A stretch of 59,467 nt of DNA from Comamonadaceae bacterium (GCA_947476465.1 CANJQN010000012.1:1-59467), one strand, 5' to 3'; counted from the stretch's first letter, positions 37,916 through 46,979 are shown. The notes: a model not told the origin generated them from the sequence alone. Translations and numbers: made by a program.

Positions 37916-38629
37916 ATGACTACTGACCTCTCCGCCATCTTCCCGCTATTCCTCGACGACGAGTTTGCGCTCCTTGCCAGCTGCGTTCAATTGGACGCAG
38001 CGCAGGTGCTGGACATCGGCTGCGGCAAGGGCGACACGACGCGCAGGATGGCCGCCGACGGCGGCGCGAAGCGGGTCACGGGCATCGAAGTCGACGCGGC
38101 GCAGCACGAGAAGAACGCATCCGCGCCGCGCCCAGCCAACGTTGACTTCAGGCTGTGTGGTGCCGAAGCGCTCGATCTGTCCGACGCCAGTATTGACGTG
38201 GTGACCATGTTCAAGTCGCTGCACCATGTGCCGGCGCAACTGATGGCGCGGGCGTTCTCCGAGATCCGCCGGGTGCTCATGCCCGGTGGCAGACTCTACA
38301 TCTCAGAGCCCGCCTACGACGGCCCCTTCAACGACGTCATGCGGATCTTCCACGACGAGGGGGTGGTGCGGGCGCAGGCGACCGAGGCCATCGCCTCGGC
38401 GCTCAAAGACCGGCTGTTCTTGCGGGAACGCCAGGTCATGTTCTACCAGCGCATAGGGTTCGCGAACTTCGACGAGTTCCGCAGACGGATGATGCACGTC
38501 ACCCACACAGACCATCGCTTCAACCCGGAGCTCGTCGCCCGCATCGAGGAAGCCTACGCGGCGCACCAGTCGCCGCTGGGCGCCCATTTCATCCGGCCCA
38601 TGCGGGTGGACGTGCTGGTTAAAGGCTGA
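37916..38629 (+). CDS. Class I SAM-dependent methyltransferase
   Basis: A 237-residue Rossmann-fold methyltransferase. Motif I is VLDIGCGKGDTTRRMA near residue 32, with the SAM-ribose acidic residue in VTGIEVDAAQ. The post-motif region reads DASIDVVTMFKSLHHVP, and RRVLMPGGRLYISEP is the usual strand with the Pro-Gly-Gly turn. It resembles methyltransferases acting on small molecules or quinones, but the substrate is not identifiable. It is divergent from the HxlR-type regulator. Confidence 0.85.
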   Translation: MTTDLSAIFPLFLDDEFALLASCVQLDAAQVLDIGCGKGDTTRRMAADGGAKRVTGIEVDAAQHEKNASAPRPANVDFRLCGAEALDLSDASIDVVTMFKSLHHVPAQLMARAFSEIRRVLMPGGRLYISEPAYDGPFNDVMRIFHDEGVVRAQATEAIASALKDRLFLRERQVMFYQRIGFANFDEFRRRMMHVTHTDHRFNPELVARIEEAYAAHQSPLGAHFIRPMRVDVLVKG

Positions 38630-38637
38630 GCCGGTGC

Positions 38638-39609
38638 TTATTTGACCTTGATCTGGTTGACTTCGATGATCTGCTTGTAGCGGGTCATGTCGGACTGCAT
38701 CAGGCTACTGAAGCGATCGGCGTTCAGCGCGAACGGCGTCACCGAGAGCGACTCCAGCCGCTGCTGGACATCGGGCATGGCGATGATCTTGAGGATCTCC
38801 GTCGAGAGCTTGTCAACCACTGGCCGCGGCACGCCTGCGGGGGCTACCACGCCGTACCAGGTCTTGGCGTCGAAACCTTCCAGGCCTTGCTCGGCGAAAG
38901 TGGGCACGTCGGGCAGAGCCGCCATGCGCTTGCTGCCGGAAACGGCCAGGGCCTTCAGCGCACCCGACTTGATGTTCCCCATGATTGGGCCCGGCACCGC
39001 CAGGTAGATGTCCACCTGGCTGCCGAGGATGGCGTTGATGGCCGGCCCGGCGCCCTTGTAGGGAACCTGCAGCATCTTGGCGCCGGTCATGTTGTTGAAC
39101 GATTCCATCAGCAGGTGGCCGGGGCCTCCTGAATCGACGGTGGCGAAGTTGAGCTGGCCCGGCTTCGACTTTGCCAGCGCGATCAGCTCCTTCACGTTGT
39201 TCGCGGGCAGCGAGGGCGGCGCCACCAGCACCTGCTCGTTGCTCGCCACGCCCGCGATCGGCGTGAAGTCCTTGATCGGGTCGTAAGGCGTCGGGAACAG
39301 CAGCGGGATGATCACGTGCGGCATCGCCATCAGCATGATCGTGTAGCCGTCCGCCGGCGCTTTCGCCGTCAGCGAGGTGCCGATGATGGTGTTGCCGCCG
39401 CCGCGGTTGTCGACCACCACCGACTGCCCGAGGCTCTCGGTGAGCTTCTGGCCGATCATGCGCGCCAGTAGGTCGGTGGTGCCGCTCGGCGCATAGGGCG
39501 TGATCAGGCGGATCGGCTTGACCGGGTACGCCTGGGCCAGGACCGGGCCGACCAGGCCCATTGCGGCCGCCAGCAGCAGGCCGCGGCGCGCGAGGAAGAA
39601 CGTTCTCAT
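38638..39609 (-). CDS. Bug-type tripartite tricarboxylate transporter receptor (TctC family), copy 1
   Basis: A periplasmic solute-binding protein of 323 residues with an N-terminal signal peptide (LLLAAAMGLVGPVLAQA). The Bug family signature includes YPVKPIRLITPYAPSGTTD and VVDNRGGGNTIIG; LPDVPTFAEQGLEGFDAKTW lies near the C-terminus. Family members bind carboxylates, amides or aromatic acids. It sits 12 bp after hyuA as the last gene of the amidase, hyuB, hyuA operon, so its ligand is probably the substrate of those enzymes. No TctA/TctB membrane genes lie nearby. Confidence 0.9.
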   Translation of the reverse strand: MRTFFLARRGLLLAAAMGLVGPVLAQAYPVKPIRLITPYAPSGTTDLLARMIGQKLTESLGQSVVVDNRGGGNTIIGTSLTAKAPADGYTIMLMAMPHVIIPLLFPTPYDPIKDFTPIAGVASNEQVLVAPPSLPANNVKELIALAKSKPGQLNFATVDSGGPGHLLMESFNNMTGAKMLQVPYKGAGPAINAILGSQVDIYLAVPGPIMGNIKSGALKALAVSGSKRMAALPDVPTFAEQGLEGFDAKTWYGVVAPAGVPRPVVDKLSTEILKIIAMPDVQQRLESLSVTPFALNADRFSSLMQSDMTRYKQIIEVNQIKVK

Positions 39610-39621
39610 AGAAGCTCCAGA

Positions 39622-41727
39622 TCAGGTTTTTGGTTGCGTTTCCGCGACCTGCGCGCGGGTGCGCGCAACGAATTCGTCCTTCACCACCAGCGCGCCGTAG
39701 CGGTCGACGATGGCGGTCTGCCGCGGCAGCAGCACGCTGGTGGCGTCCAGCTGCGTGATGACCGCCGGGCCCTCGATGCGGGCGCCGGCACCGAGCCGCG
39801 TGCGGTCGTACAGCGGCGCCTGCACGTCGCCTCCCGGCAAGGCCATGCGCTGGCTGCCGATGATGGCCGTCGCCCCCGCCGCATGCGGCGCCAGCTCCTG
39901 AAGCGCCGGTGGCGGCAGTATGCCGATGGCATCGACGCGCAGCGTCACGATCTCCAGTGGCATGTCCCTTTGCATGAAGCCGTAGAGCTGCTCGTGCTTG
40001 CGGTGGAAAGCTTCGCAGGTGGCCTGCAACCCCGTTTCGTCGATGCCCTCACCGGACCAGGGAACCGCCAGTTCGAAGCCCTGGTCCTTGTAGCGCAGGC
40101 TCGCCTGGATGGAGGTGACGCGGGCCGCCGGCTCCACCGCCTCCGCCTCGAACCAGGCGCTGGCGGCCGACCGCAACTCGCTGAACACTTCGGCCAGCTG
40201 GCGGACATCGAAGCGCCCGGCCCGCTGCACGCAGGTGCGGCTGAACTCGGCGCGCAAGTTGGAGACGAGCAGGCCCAGCGCGGCAAGCACGCCGGGCGCC
40301 GGCGGGATCAGCATCGTCGTGCAGCCGATCAAGCGCGCGATCGCGCAGCCGTGCAGTGGACCGGCGCCCCCAAACGGCATGAGTGCGAATTCGCGCGGAT
40401 CCAGTCCGCGGTCGACAGACATGACGCGGATGGCGCCCACCATGTTGTTGTTGGCGACGTCGAGGACGCCGCGGGCGGCCGTTTCGACATCCATGCCGAG
40501 TGGCTCGGCCAACTGGCTGCGGATCGCCTCGCGCGCCGCCCGCAGGTCGAGCGTGAAAGCGCCGCCGAGCAGGTACTCCGGCAGGTTGCCCACCACGAGG
40601 TGGGCGTCCGTGACGGTGGGCTGGGTGCCGCCTTTGCGATAGCACACGGGGCCCGGCTGGGCGCCCGCGCTTTCCGGGCCGACCACCAGGCCGCCGGCCT
40701 CGTTCAGGCGCGCGATGGAGCCGCCACCGGCGCCTATCGTCAGGATGTCCACCATCGGCAGGCCGACGCGCCAGTCGCCGATGGTGCCGGTGGTGGTGAG
40801 ACTGGGGGTGCCGCTGTGGATCAGGCCGACGTCCGCTGACGTGCCGCCGATGTCGATGCTGATCAGGTTGTTGAAACCGGATGCCGCGCCGACGAACGCG
40901 GCGCCCACGACTCCGGCCGCTGGCCCGGACAGCGCCGTCTCGACCGGCCGGTCGCGCGCGCCGCGGGTGCTGCTGACTCCGCCGCTCGACTTCATCAGCA
41001 GGAGCGGTGCCCCGATGCCGCTGTCGCCGATCCGGCGTTCCAGGCGCCCCACGTAGGTGGAGACGGCCGGCATCACGTACGCATTGAGCAGCGTGGTAAT
41101 GCAACGCTCGTACTCGCGGAAGGCGGGCATCACCTCCGACGACAGGGAAAGGCGGGCATCCGGATGCTCGCGGGAGAACAGCTCGCGCACCCGCTGCTCG
41201 TGCGCCGCGTTGGCGTAGCTGTGCAGCAGCACCACGGCCACGCTCTTGATGTCCTGCGCCGCGATCGCCCGCGCGGCGGCGACGACCGCCGCTTCGTCCA
41301 GTTCCTCGACCACTTGGCCGCGCGCGTCCAGGCGTCCGCCGACCTCCCACACGCGCTGCGGTGAAACCGGCCGTTTCGGCTTGATCCAGCTGAACTGGCT
41401 CGCCTTGCGCGGGATGTCGTGCCGGCCGATCTCCAGCACGTAACGGAAGCCCCTTGTCACCAGCAGCGCCGTTTGCGGTCCCTTGCTTTCGAGGATCAGG
41501 TTGGTGGCCACGGTCGTGCCGTGCAGCACGCGGTCCACCTGCTCACCACCGGCCCCCGCCACTCGAAGCCCGTCGGCCACGCCTTCGCCGAACCCGACCG
41601 ACGGATCCTGAGGCGTGGAAGGCGTCTTGGTCACCCACAACTTGCCGCTTGCGGCGTCCAGCACGGCGACGTCGGTGAAGGTTCCGCCGGTGTCGACGCC
41701 GATCAGCAATCCCCTTGCCCCGCTCAT
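39622..41727 (-). CDS. hyuA: Hydantoinase/oxoprolinase family protein, subunit A
   Basis: A 701-residue HyuA-type subunit with an actin-like ATPase fold. The N-terminal LIGVDTGGTFTDVAVLD and the central SIDIGGTSADVGLIHSG with TIGAGGGSIARLNEAGG are diagnostic. These ATP-dependent enzymes open five-membered cyclic amides (hydantoins, 5-oxoproline); acetone carboxylase subunits are related. The ATG overlaps the hyuB stop by four bases. Substrate specificity is not predictable. It belongs to the amidase, hyuB, hyuA, Bug operon. Confidence 0.88.
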   Translation of the reverse strand: MSGARGLLIGVDTGGTFTDVAVLDAASGKLWVTKTPSTPQDPSVGFGEGVADGLRVAGAGGEQVDRVLHGTTVATNLILESKGPQTALLVTRGFRYVLEIGRHDIPRKASQFSWIKPKRPVSPQRVWEVGGRLDARGQVVEELDEAAVVAAARAIAAQDIKSVAVVLLHSYANAAHEQRVRELFSREHPDARLSLSSEVMPAFREYERCITTLLNAYVMPAVSTYVGRLERRIGDSGIGAPLLLMKSSGGVSSTRGARDRPVETALSGPAAGVVGAAFVGAASGFNNLISIDIGGTSADVGLIHSGTPSLTTTGTIGDWRVGLPMVDILTIGAGGGSIARLNEAGGLVVGPESAGAQPGPVCYRKGGTQPTVTDAHLVVGNLPEYLLGGAFTLDLRAAREAIRSQLAEPLGMDVETAARGVLDVANNNMVGAIRVMSVDRGLDPREFALMPFGGAGPLHGCAIARLIGCTTMLIPPAPGVLAALGLLVSNLRAEFSRTCVQRAGRFDVRQLAEVFSELRSAASAWFEAEAVEPAARVTSIQASLRYKDQGFELAVPWSGEGIDETGLQATCEAFHRKHEQLYGFMQRDMPLEIVTLRVDAIGILPPPALQELAPHAAGATAIIGSQRMALPGGDVQAPLYDRTRLGAGARIEGPAVITQLDATSVLLPRQTAIVDRYGALVVKDEFVARTRAQVAETQPKT

Positions 41728-43541
41728 TGGAGTTCCTCCATGTACTCGTGTCGGTGGAAGAACTTGGTCGCTGGGCGTTCGCTGCGCAGGCGTTCCGTGC
41801 CCGCGACGTCGATGCGGTCACCGGCCGGCGTCAATGCGACCCCGTAGTCGGCCGTGGCGCTGACCCGGCTCACGAAGCCGTTGAGTACGTCTTCCAGCAC
41901 GCGCTCCGGCTCGCGGTCGAAGGGGTGGCCCCAGCCACCGCCGCCGCCCGTCTGCAGTCGCACGACGTCGCCGCGGCGCACCACATTGCCGTCGCTCAGC
42001 GGCGGCAGTTCGCGCTCGTCGGCACGACCAGGGTTCACCACGCAGCGACCGACGCCGGCGCAGCGCCCGCCGGCCACGCCCCACGGCGGGTTTTTGATGG
42101 TGTCCAGGCGCACCGAGACGGTCGCTTCGTCGGTGAGGATCTCAAACTCACGCACCACGCCGCAGCCGCCACGCCAGCGGCCCGGGCCGCCGGTATCCGG
42201 GTTGATCCCGTAGCTGCGCACCCGCAGCGGATACGAGTTTTCGATGAACTCCACGGGGTAGTTTTCCTGCGAGATGAGGTAGACGGCGTCGTGGCCGTCG
42301 GCATGCGGGCGGGCGCCCCAGCCGACGGCCACGCCGTCGGACAGGACGAAAGGTTCGCCCTCGGCGTCGCGGCCGCGCACGTTCCACAGCACGTAGGCGC
42401 TGTGCGAGGCGGGTGCGTGGCCCCGCGTGGCCATGCCGAGCAGGCCGAGGTAGGCCGCCGTGTTGCGCATGCGAGTCACGCCGCGCTGGCCCAGGGCCGC
42501 CGGAAAGCGCGGCCGCAGGATCGAACCCTCGCGCAGCCGCACTTCGTCGAACAGCGTCAGCGCGCCGGCGTTGAGCGAATACTCGCGGCTGTCGGCGAGC
42601 AGGTAGGAGCCGAAGGCCATCGCCGGCTCGGTGCGGCTCATGAGGTAGTTGATCGGCCCGCGCACCTGGTCGTCGCTTTCGGTCGCGTCCATCACGACGC
42701 GGTCCGGCGTGACTTCCAGCTTCCAGCGGATCTTGACCGGGCCGCTGCCGTGGCCGTCGGAGTCGACGATGTCGGTGAAGCGGTAGACGCCATCGGGCAC
42801 CAGTGCCCGAAAGCGTGCCCGCAGCACGGCGCGGGTGCGTTCGATCAGTTGCGAGAACACCGCGACCAACTGGGCGCTGCCAAAGCGCTGCGCCAGCTCT
42901 TCGATGCGCCGCTCGCCCAGCCGCAGCGACGCCATGGTGGCTCGCATGTCGCCGGCGAGCGCCTTCGGAAAGCGCGAGTTGCGGGTGAACACCCGCAGCA
43001 GGTCCTCGTTGAAGCGGCCCTGGTGCGCCAGCCGCACCGGCGGCACGATGATGCCCTCCTGGAAGATCTCGGTGCAGTCCGGCGTGATGGAGCCGGGGCG
43101 CATGCCGCCGATGTCGGCGAAGTGCGCCCAGGTCTGCACGAACGCGACCAGCTGACCGCCACTGAACACCGGAGCGATCATCACCATGTCCGGCGAATGC
43201 GAGACCGCGCCCGAGGCGGCATAGCAATCGTTGTACCAGTACATGTCGCCGGCCGACATGGTGTCCGCCGGGTACAGCGCCAGGATGGGGGCGATGAGGT
43301 CGGCCGAGCTCGGCCGCGACTTGGTGGCGATCACCCGTCCCTGCGGATCGAACAGCGCGGCATGAAAGTCCTTCTTCTCGCGGATGAAGGCCGACATGGC
43401 GGTACGTTCGATCAAGGCTTCCATCTCGCCTTGGATGGAGCGCAGCGCACCGCGAACGATCTCCACCATCACCGGGTCGAGGCTGGCATCGGGCAAGGCC
43501 GCGGCGCTGGCGGCAGCGGCTGCATCAGTGTCTGTGGTCAT
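41724..43541 (-). CDS. hyuB: Hydantoinase B/oxoprolinase family protein, subunit B
   Basis: A 605-residue HyuB-type partner of HyuA. The start region LDPVMVEIVRGALRSIQGEM, the ERTAMSAFIREKKDFHAALF block and GHGSGPVKIRWKL are typical, as is the late GRWRGGCGVVREFEIL and the Gly-rich LQTGGGGGWGHPF. The ATG at 43541 is used, 15 bp after the amidase stop. An upstream ATG at 43604 would overlap the amidase by 49 bases and add 21 basic residues. The complex would act on a cyclic imide or lactam. Confidence 0.88.
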   Translation of the reverse strand: MTTDTDAAAAASAAALPDASLDPVMVEIVRGALRSIQGEMEALIERTAMSAFIREKKDFHAALFDPQGRVIATKSRPSSADLIAPILALYPADTMSAGDMYWYNDCYAASGAVSHSPDMVMIAPVFSGGQLVAFVQTWAHFADIGGMRPGSITPDCTEIFQEGIIVPPVRLAHQGRFNEDLLRVFTRNSRFPKALAGDMRATMASLRLGERRIEELAQRFGSAQLVAVFSQLIERTRAVLRARFRALVPDGVYRFTDIVDSDGHGSGPVKIRWKLEVTPDRVVMDATESDDQVRGPINYLMSRTEPAMAFGSYLLADSREYSLNAGALTLFDEVRLREGSILRPRFPAALGQRGVTRMRNTAAYLGLLGMATRGHAPASHSAYVLWNVRGRDAEGEPFVLSDGVAVGWGARPHADGHDAVYLISQENYPVEFIENSYPLRVRSYGINPDTGGPGRWRGGCGVVREFEILTDEATVSVRLDTIKNPPWGVAGGRCAGVGRCVVNPGRADERELPPLSDGNVVRRGDVVRLQTGGGGGWGHPFDREPERVLEDVLNGFVSRVSATADYGVALTPAGDRIDVAGTERLRSERPATKFFHRHEYMEELQ

Positions 43542-43555
43542 CGAAATGCCGTGCC

Positions 43556-44950
43556 TCACTGGGTTGCGTCCACGGCGACCGCCGGGACGTTTTGTTGCAG
43601 CCACCGAGCCAGGCCCACCACGCGAGCGTCCGTGTGCGGCTGCCCGACCAGCTGGACGCCGACGGGCATGCCTCCAACGGCCAGCAGGGGCACGCTCACC
43701 ACCGGCAGGCCGGCCAGCGAGGCGGGATAGTTGAAGGCGGCGTCGCCGGTCGGGCGCGCCGCGTCGGGTTCGAAGACCGGCGCCGGCCCTGGCGATGCCA
43801 GGCTGATCAATGCGTCGCCCAGGGGCGCCAGTTGCGCCACGCGCCGGCGGATATCGTCCCGCTCCTGCAGGCAGCGGCGGTAGTCCTGCAGGCTCAGGCG
43901 GCGTCCGCGCTCCAGCTTGGCCATTCCCTTGCGCGACAGCTTGCCCGGGTGCTGCGCGACGGTCGACTCGAGCGAGCGGCGCGATTCGTAGGCCGCGATG
44001 TCCGCGTTGAGCGCGCCGGCGCGGCCCAGGCTCCGCTCGAAGGCCTCGACCAGAGGCGAGTCGCCTCGGCGGACGACGACTACGCCGTGCCGCGCCAAGG
44101 CTTCGAGCACCTGTTCAAACGCATCGCGAGAGGCAACGTCAAGCGCGGTCCACGCGGACGTCTCCATCAGCACCAGCTGCTGCGGCCGCACCGGCTGCGG
44201 CGGCTCCAGCGGGCCGAACAGACCCGGATGCCCCGGGTCGCCGCCGGCTCGCACGGCCATTTCGAAGGCGACGTTCCACATGTCCACCGGGGAGTTGGCG
44301 TGCACGCCGATGTGACCCTGGCTGGAACCCAGGCGCTCACCGCGGTTGATCGCGCCGAAGGTGGGCTTGAGCGCCCAGTTGCCGCAGAAACTGGCCGGCC
44401 GCACGACCGAGCCGCCGACCTGCGTGCCTATACACACCGGCACCATGCCGGCGGCCACGGCCGCGCCTGAGCCGCTGGATGAACCACCCGGCGTGCGGCG
44501 GGGGTCGAATGGATTGGTGGTCGGGCCCGGATGGGAGCCACCGAGTTCCGTGGTGACCACCTTGCCCAGGACCACGGCCCCGGCCTCACGCAGGGCCTGC
44601 ACCAGCGCGCTGTCGCGTTTGGGAAAGTTGTCCACATAAGCGGCACAGCCCATCTGGGTGGGCATATCGCGGGTCTCGATCAGGTCCTTGATGCCGATTG
44701 GCATGCCGTCGATGGCCGAGAGCGGCTGGCCGCTCTTCCATCGCGCGGCGGATGCGTCCGCCGCGGCGCGCGCGTCCGGCTCGTTGCGCAGCACCCAGGC
44801 CTGGACGACGGGTTCGCGCTGCCCGACCACCTGCAGGCAGCGCTCGAGGTAGGACCTGGGGTCGTCATCGCCACCACGAAAGCGCGCGGCGGCATCGAAG
44901 AAGGTCAGGGGCCGGAATGTCTCGGGGTGGTAGGAGGGTCGGGAAGCCAA
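43556..44950 (-). CDS. Amidase (amidase-signature family)
   Basis: An amidase-signature hydrolase of about 464 residues that cleaves carboxamides. The catalytic Lys lies in GMPIGIKDLIETRD. The cis-Ser loop is GGSSSGSGAAVAAG, and the nucleophilic Ser falls in GTQVGGSVVRPASFCG. The start is uncertain. An ATG at 45034 and a TTG at 45058 lie in frame, but a strong promoter-like TATAAT overlaps them, so a start downstream is needed; the TTG at 44950 (then ASRPSYHPETFRPLTF) is my choice. It heads the amidase, hyuB, hyuA, Bug operon. Confidence 0.82.
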   Translation of the reverse strand: MASRPSYHPETFRPLTFFDAAARFRGGDDDPRSYLERCLQVVGQREPVVQAWVLRNEPDARAAADASAARWKSGQPLSAIDGMPIGIKDLIETRDMPTQMGCAAYVDNFPKRDSALVQALREAGAVVLGKVVTTELGGSHPGPTTNPFDPRRTPGGSSSGSGAAVAAGMVPVCIGTQVGGSVVRPASFCGNWALKPTFGAINRGERLGSSQGHIGVHANSPVDMWNVAFEMAVRAGGDPGHPGLFGPLEPPQPVRPQQLVLMETSAWTALDVASRDAFEQVLEALARHGVVVVRRGDSPLVEAFERSLGRAGALNADIAAYESRRSLESTVAQHPGKLSRKGMAKLERGRRLSLQDYRRCLQERDDIRRRVAQLAPLGDALISLASPGPAPVFEPDAARPTGDAAFNYPASLAGLPVVSVPLLAVGGMPVGVQLVGQPHTDARVVGLARWLQQNVPAVAVDATQ

Positions 44951-45017
44951 TGTTGTGCCTGCTTGTTCTGAGCCGCAGCCGGGGCTAAACAGCAACCGAA
45001 CTGAATCGTCGGAGAGT

Positions 45018-45068
45018 GGTATACCAATGTCCATAATTATAATACGGCGGTATACCAATCAGCGTCAA
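45018..45068 (-). promoter_or_regulatory. Promoter with two GGTATACC operators before the amidase operon
   Basis: Palindromes GGTATACC occur at 45018-45025 and 45049-45056, each extended to the 11-mer GGTATACCAAT and spaced 31 bp, about three helical turns. Between them on the minus strand is TATTATAAT, a good -10 region; TTGACG at 45068-45063 is a plausible -35, 18 bp before TATTAT. One palindrome would lie in the promoter spacer and the other just past the start of transcription. The divergently placed function is likely served by the MarR protein encoded immediately upstream. Confidence 0.6.
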
Positions 45069-45130
45069 TTGGAAATGACAGCAAGAATGGAACGAGGCAG
45101 CACTGCGGTTCGATCTGGCGGGTCTGGGTG

Positions 45131-45589
45131 CTATTCGTACACCTTCTTGAGCAGCCGCAGCAGGGTGCGCTGCTCGATGGCCGTCAGCCGCGAGGCGGCT
45201 TGCGCCTCCAGCTCGGCGGCGGTGCGCTCGGCCGCCTGCATGAGCTTCTGGCCGGCCGCCGACAGGTGCAGGCCCATGGCCCGGCCGTCCCGGGGGTGCG
45301 GCTTGCGGGCGATCAGCTCGCGCTTTTCCAGGGAGTTGACCAGGCCGACCAGGTTGGGCGGCAGGATGCCCAGGCTGGCGCACAGCTGGCGCGAGGTGAT
45401 GCCGGGGTTGTGCAGGATCAGCGACAGCACCGAGAAATCCACCGGCCGCAGATCGTAGGGCGCCATCCGTTCGATGAACACTTCAATCACGGCCAGTGCG
45501 GCCCGCCGGGCGTTGTAGCCGAGCAGGCTTTCGAGGTAGCTGGTGTCGACCTGGTCGACGAAGGGGATGGGTTCGGACTTCGTGCTCAT
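45131..45589 (-). CDS. MarR-family transcriptional regulator (CouR/FerR-like context)
   Basis: A 152-residue MarR-type winged-helix regulator. The core reads YDLRPVDFSVLSLILHNPG, then SRQLCASLGILPPNLVGLV as recognition helix and KPHPRDGRAMGLHLSAAG as the wing. In several bacteria MarR proteins of this kind respond to hydroxycinnamoyl-CoA thioesters and repress ferulate or coumarate genes. The position between the CoA-ligase group and the amidase operon, next to two palindromes, fits that role. The 153 bp between it and the Bug gene show no gene I can recognise. Confidence 0.85.
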   Translation of the reverse strand: MSTKSEPIPFVDQVDTSYLESLLGYNARRAALAVIEVFIERMAPYDLRPVDFSVLSLILHNPGITSRQLCASLGILPPNLVGLVNSLEKRELIARKPHPRDGRAMGLHLSAAGQKLMQAAERTAAELEAQAASRLTAIEQRTLLRLLKKVYE

Positions 45590-45742
45590 CGGGCCATCAG
45601 GCGGGCTGGGACTCGGTTAGCTCAGGCATCGTCGATTGTGCCTCGGCCAGCGATGCGGTGGCAGCCTGGAGGCGGCGCAGGCCGGCCCCGTACGGGCAAT
45701 GAAGCGCGAGTCGGCGAGGACGGGGTGGTCGTGCATCGCGGA

Positions 45743-46729
45743 TCAGGACTCGGCGGTGAAACCGATTCTCTTGATCAGCGGTCCCCAGGCCTTGGACTCG
45801 GCCTCCTGCCAGCGCGCCATCTCCTCGGGCGTGGTGCCATGAGGGATCAGGCCGACCACACTCAGGCTGTCGATCACCATCTTGTCCTTGAGCGCCGCGT
45901 TGATGGCGGCGTTGGCGGCGTCGATGATGTTGCGGGGTGTGCGCGCCGGTGCATAGAAGCCGAACCACTCCTCGGTGCTCAGCTCGGGGAAGCCCTGCTC
46001 GGCGAAGGTGGGCACCTCGGGCACGTAGGGCGAGCGCTTGGGGCCGGAGGTGGCCAGGATACGCAGCTTGCCAGCCTTGGCATTGGCAATGAAGTCGCCG
46101 TGCGGCGTGACCATGGCGGCGATCTGCCCGGCGACCGCGTCGGTGACGCCGGGGACCGAACCGCGATAGGGCACGTGGCGCAGCTCGGTGCCGGTGTTGA
46201 TGCCCAGCAATGCGCCCAGGAAGTGCGGCGTGGAGCCGGCGCCCGGCGAGCCGTAGCTGGCCTGCGCCGGATTGGCCTTGGCCCAGGCCACGAAGTCCCG
46301 CACCGTCTTCACGCTGGCCGGCACCATCGGGCCGATGGCCAGGCCGTGCTGCATGATCGCGCCGATGGACACGGGGGCGAAGTCCTCGGGTTTGTAATTG
46401 AGCTTGCTGTAGATGTAGGGGTAGTTGGCCAGCGCCGACACCTGGGCCAGCGCCAGGACCGAGCCGTCGGCCGGCGAGGACTTGAGCTGCTCCAGCGCGA
46501 TGCGCCCGCCCGCACCCGGCTTGTTGTCAACGACGGCGGCATTGCGGGTGTAGGCCGAGCCGGCCAACTTCTCGCCCACGCGGCGCGCCACGCTGTCGCC
46601 CGAGCTGCCGGCCGGAAAGCCGTAGAGGATCTTGACCTGCTCGATGGCCTGAGCGAAGGCGGCCATGGGGAAAGCGCCCATCGCGGCGAGCGAAGCGGCG
46701 GACTGGATGAAATGGCGGCGGCTTGTCAT
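45743..46729 (-). CDS. Bug-type tripartite tricarboxylate transporter receptor (TctC family), copy 2
   Basis: Periplasmic binding protein of 328 residues. The N-terminus SRRHFIQSAASLAAMGAFPM has the twin-Arg look of a Tat signal. Bug features are ILYGFPAGSSGDSVARRVGE, VVDNKPGAGGRIALE and YVPEVPTFAEQGFPELS. An AGGAG site lies 10 bases before the ATG at 46729; the frame extends further up but only through the SDR relic. Its place behind the CoA ligase suggests an aromatic carboxylate ligand. It is clearly distinct in sequence from copy 1. Confidence 0.9.
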   Translation of the reverse strand: MTSRRHFIQSAASLAAMGAFPMAAFAQAIEQVKILYGFPAGSSGDSVARRVGEKLAGSAYTRNAAVVDNKPGAGGRIALEQLKSSPADGSVLALAQVSALANYPYIYSKLNYKPEDFAPVSIGAIMQHGLAIGPMVPASVKTVRDFVAWAKANPAQASYGSPGAGSTPHFLGALLGINTGTELRHVPYRGSVPGVTDAVAGQIAAMVTPHGDFIANAKAGKLRILATSGPKRSPYVPEVPTFAEQGFPELSTEEWFGFYAPARTPRNIIDAANAAINAALKDKMVIDSLSVVGLIPHGTTPEEMARWQEAESKAWGPLIKRIGFTAES

Positions 46730-46784
46730 GTCGTCTTCTCCTGGTTGAACTTCTGTCGTGGTGGTGAACTGTCGCGTTGGGGGC

Positions 46785-46979
46785 TCACCTAGGCGCCAGA
46801 CGCAAGGCGCCGTCGGCTCCGTATTGCGCATTGATCGAATCGGCCACGGCCTGGGCTTGAGCGCCCTGGCGGTCGAGCACGGCCACCCGGGCGCCCAGGC
46901 GGGCGAGCTCACGGGCGGGGGCTTCTCCGAGGCCGGAGGCGGCGCCGATGACGAGGGCGGATTGGTCCTGGATCTTCAT
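46785..46979 (-). pseudogene. Truncated SDR-type 3-hydroxyacyl-CoA dehydrogenase
   Basis: Only 64 residues remain of a short-chain dehydrogenase that would normally be about 250. The Rossmann start is intact: SALVIGAASGLGEAPARELA with the cofactor Gly motif, then ARVAVLDRQGAQAQAVADSI. The frame then ends in GALRLAPR and a stop, before the catalytic Ser-Tyr-Lys region. The sequence resembles the HSD17B10-like 3-hydroxyacyl-CoA dehydrogenases. It starts eight bases after the CoA ligase gene, so the original operon most likely had a full dehydrogenase here. Confidence 0.75.

Noticed and set aside
41715..43730. 671-codon plus-strand frame opposite hyuB
   Set aside because: Long antisense frames are expected in very GC-rich genes; this one is His/Arg/Gly-rich with no domain, while the minus strand encodes HyuB.
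45590..45742. Possible extra gene between the Bug receptor and marR
   Set aside because: The open frames here overlap the Bug gene in another frame and show no recognisable motif; treated as leader sequence of marR.
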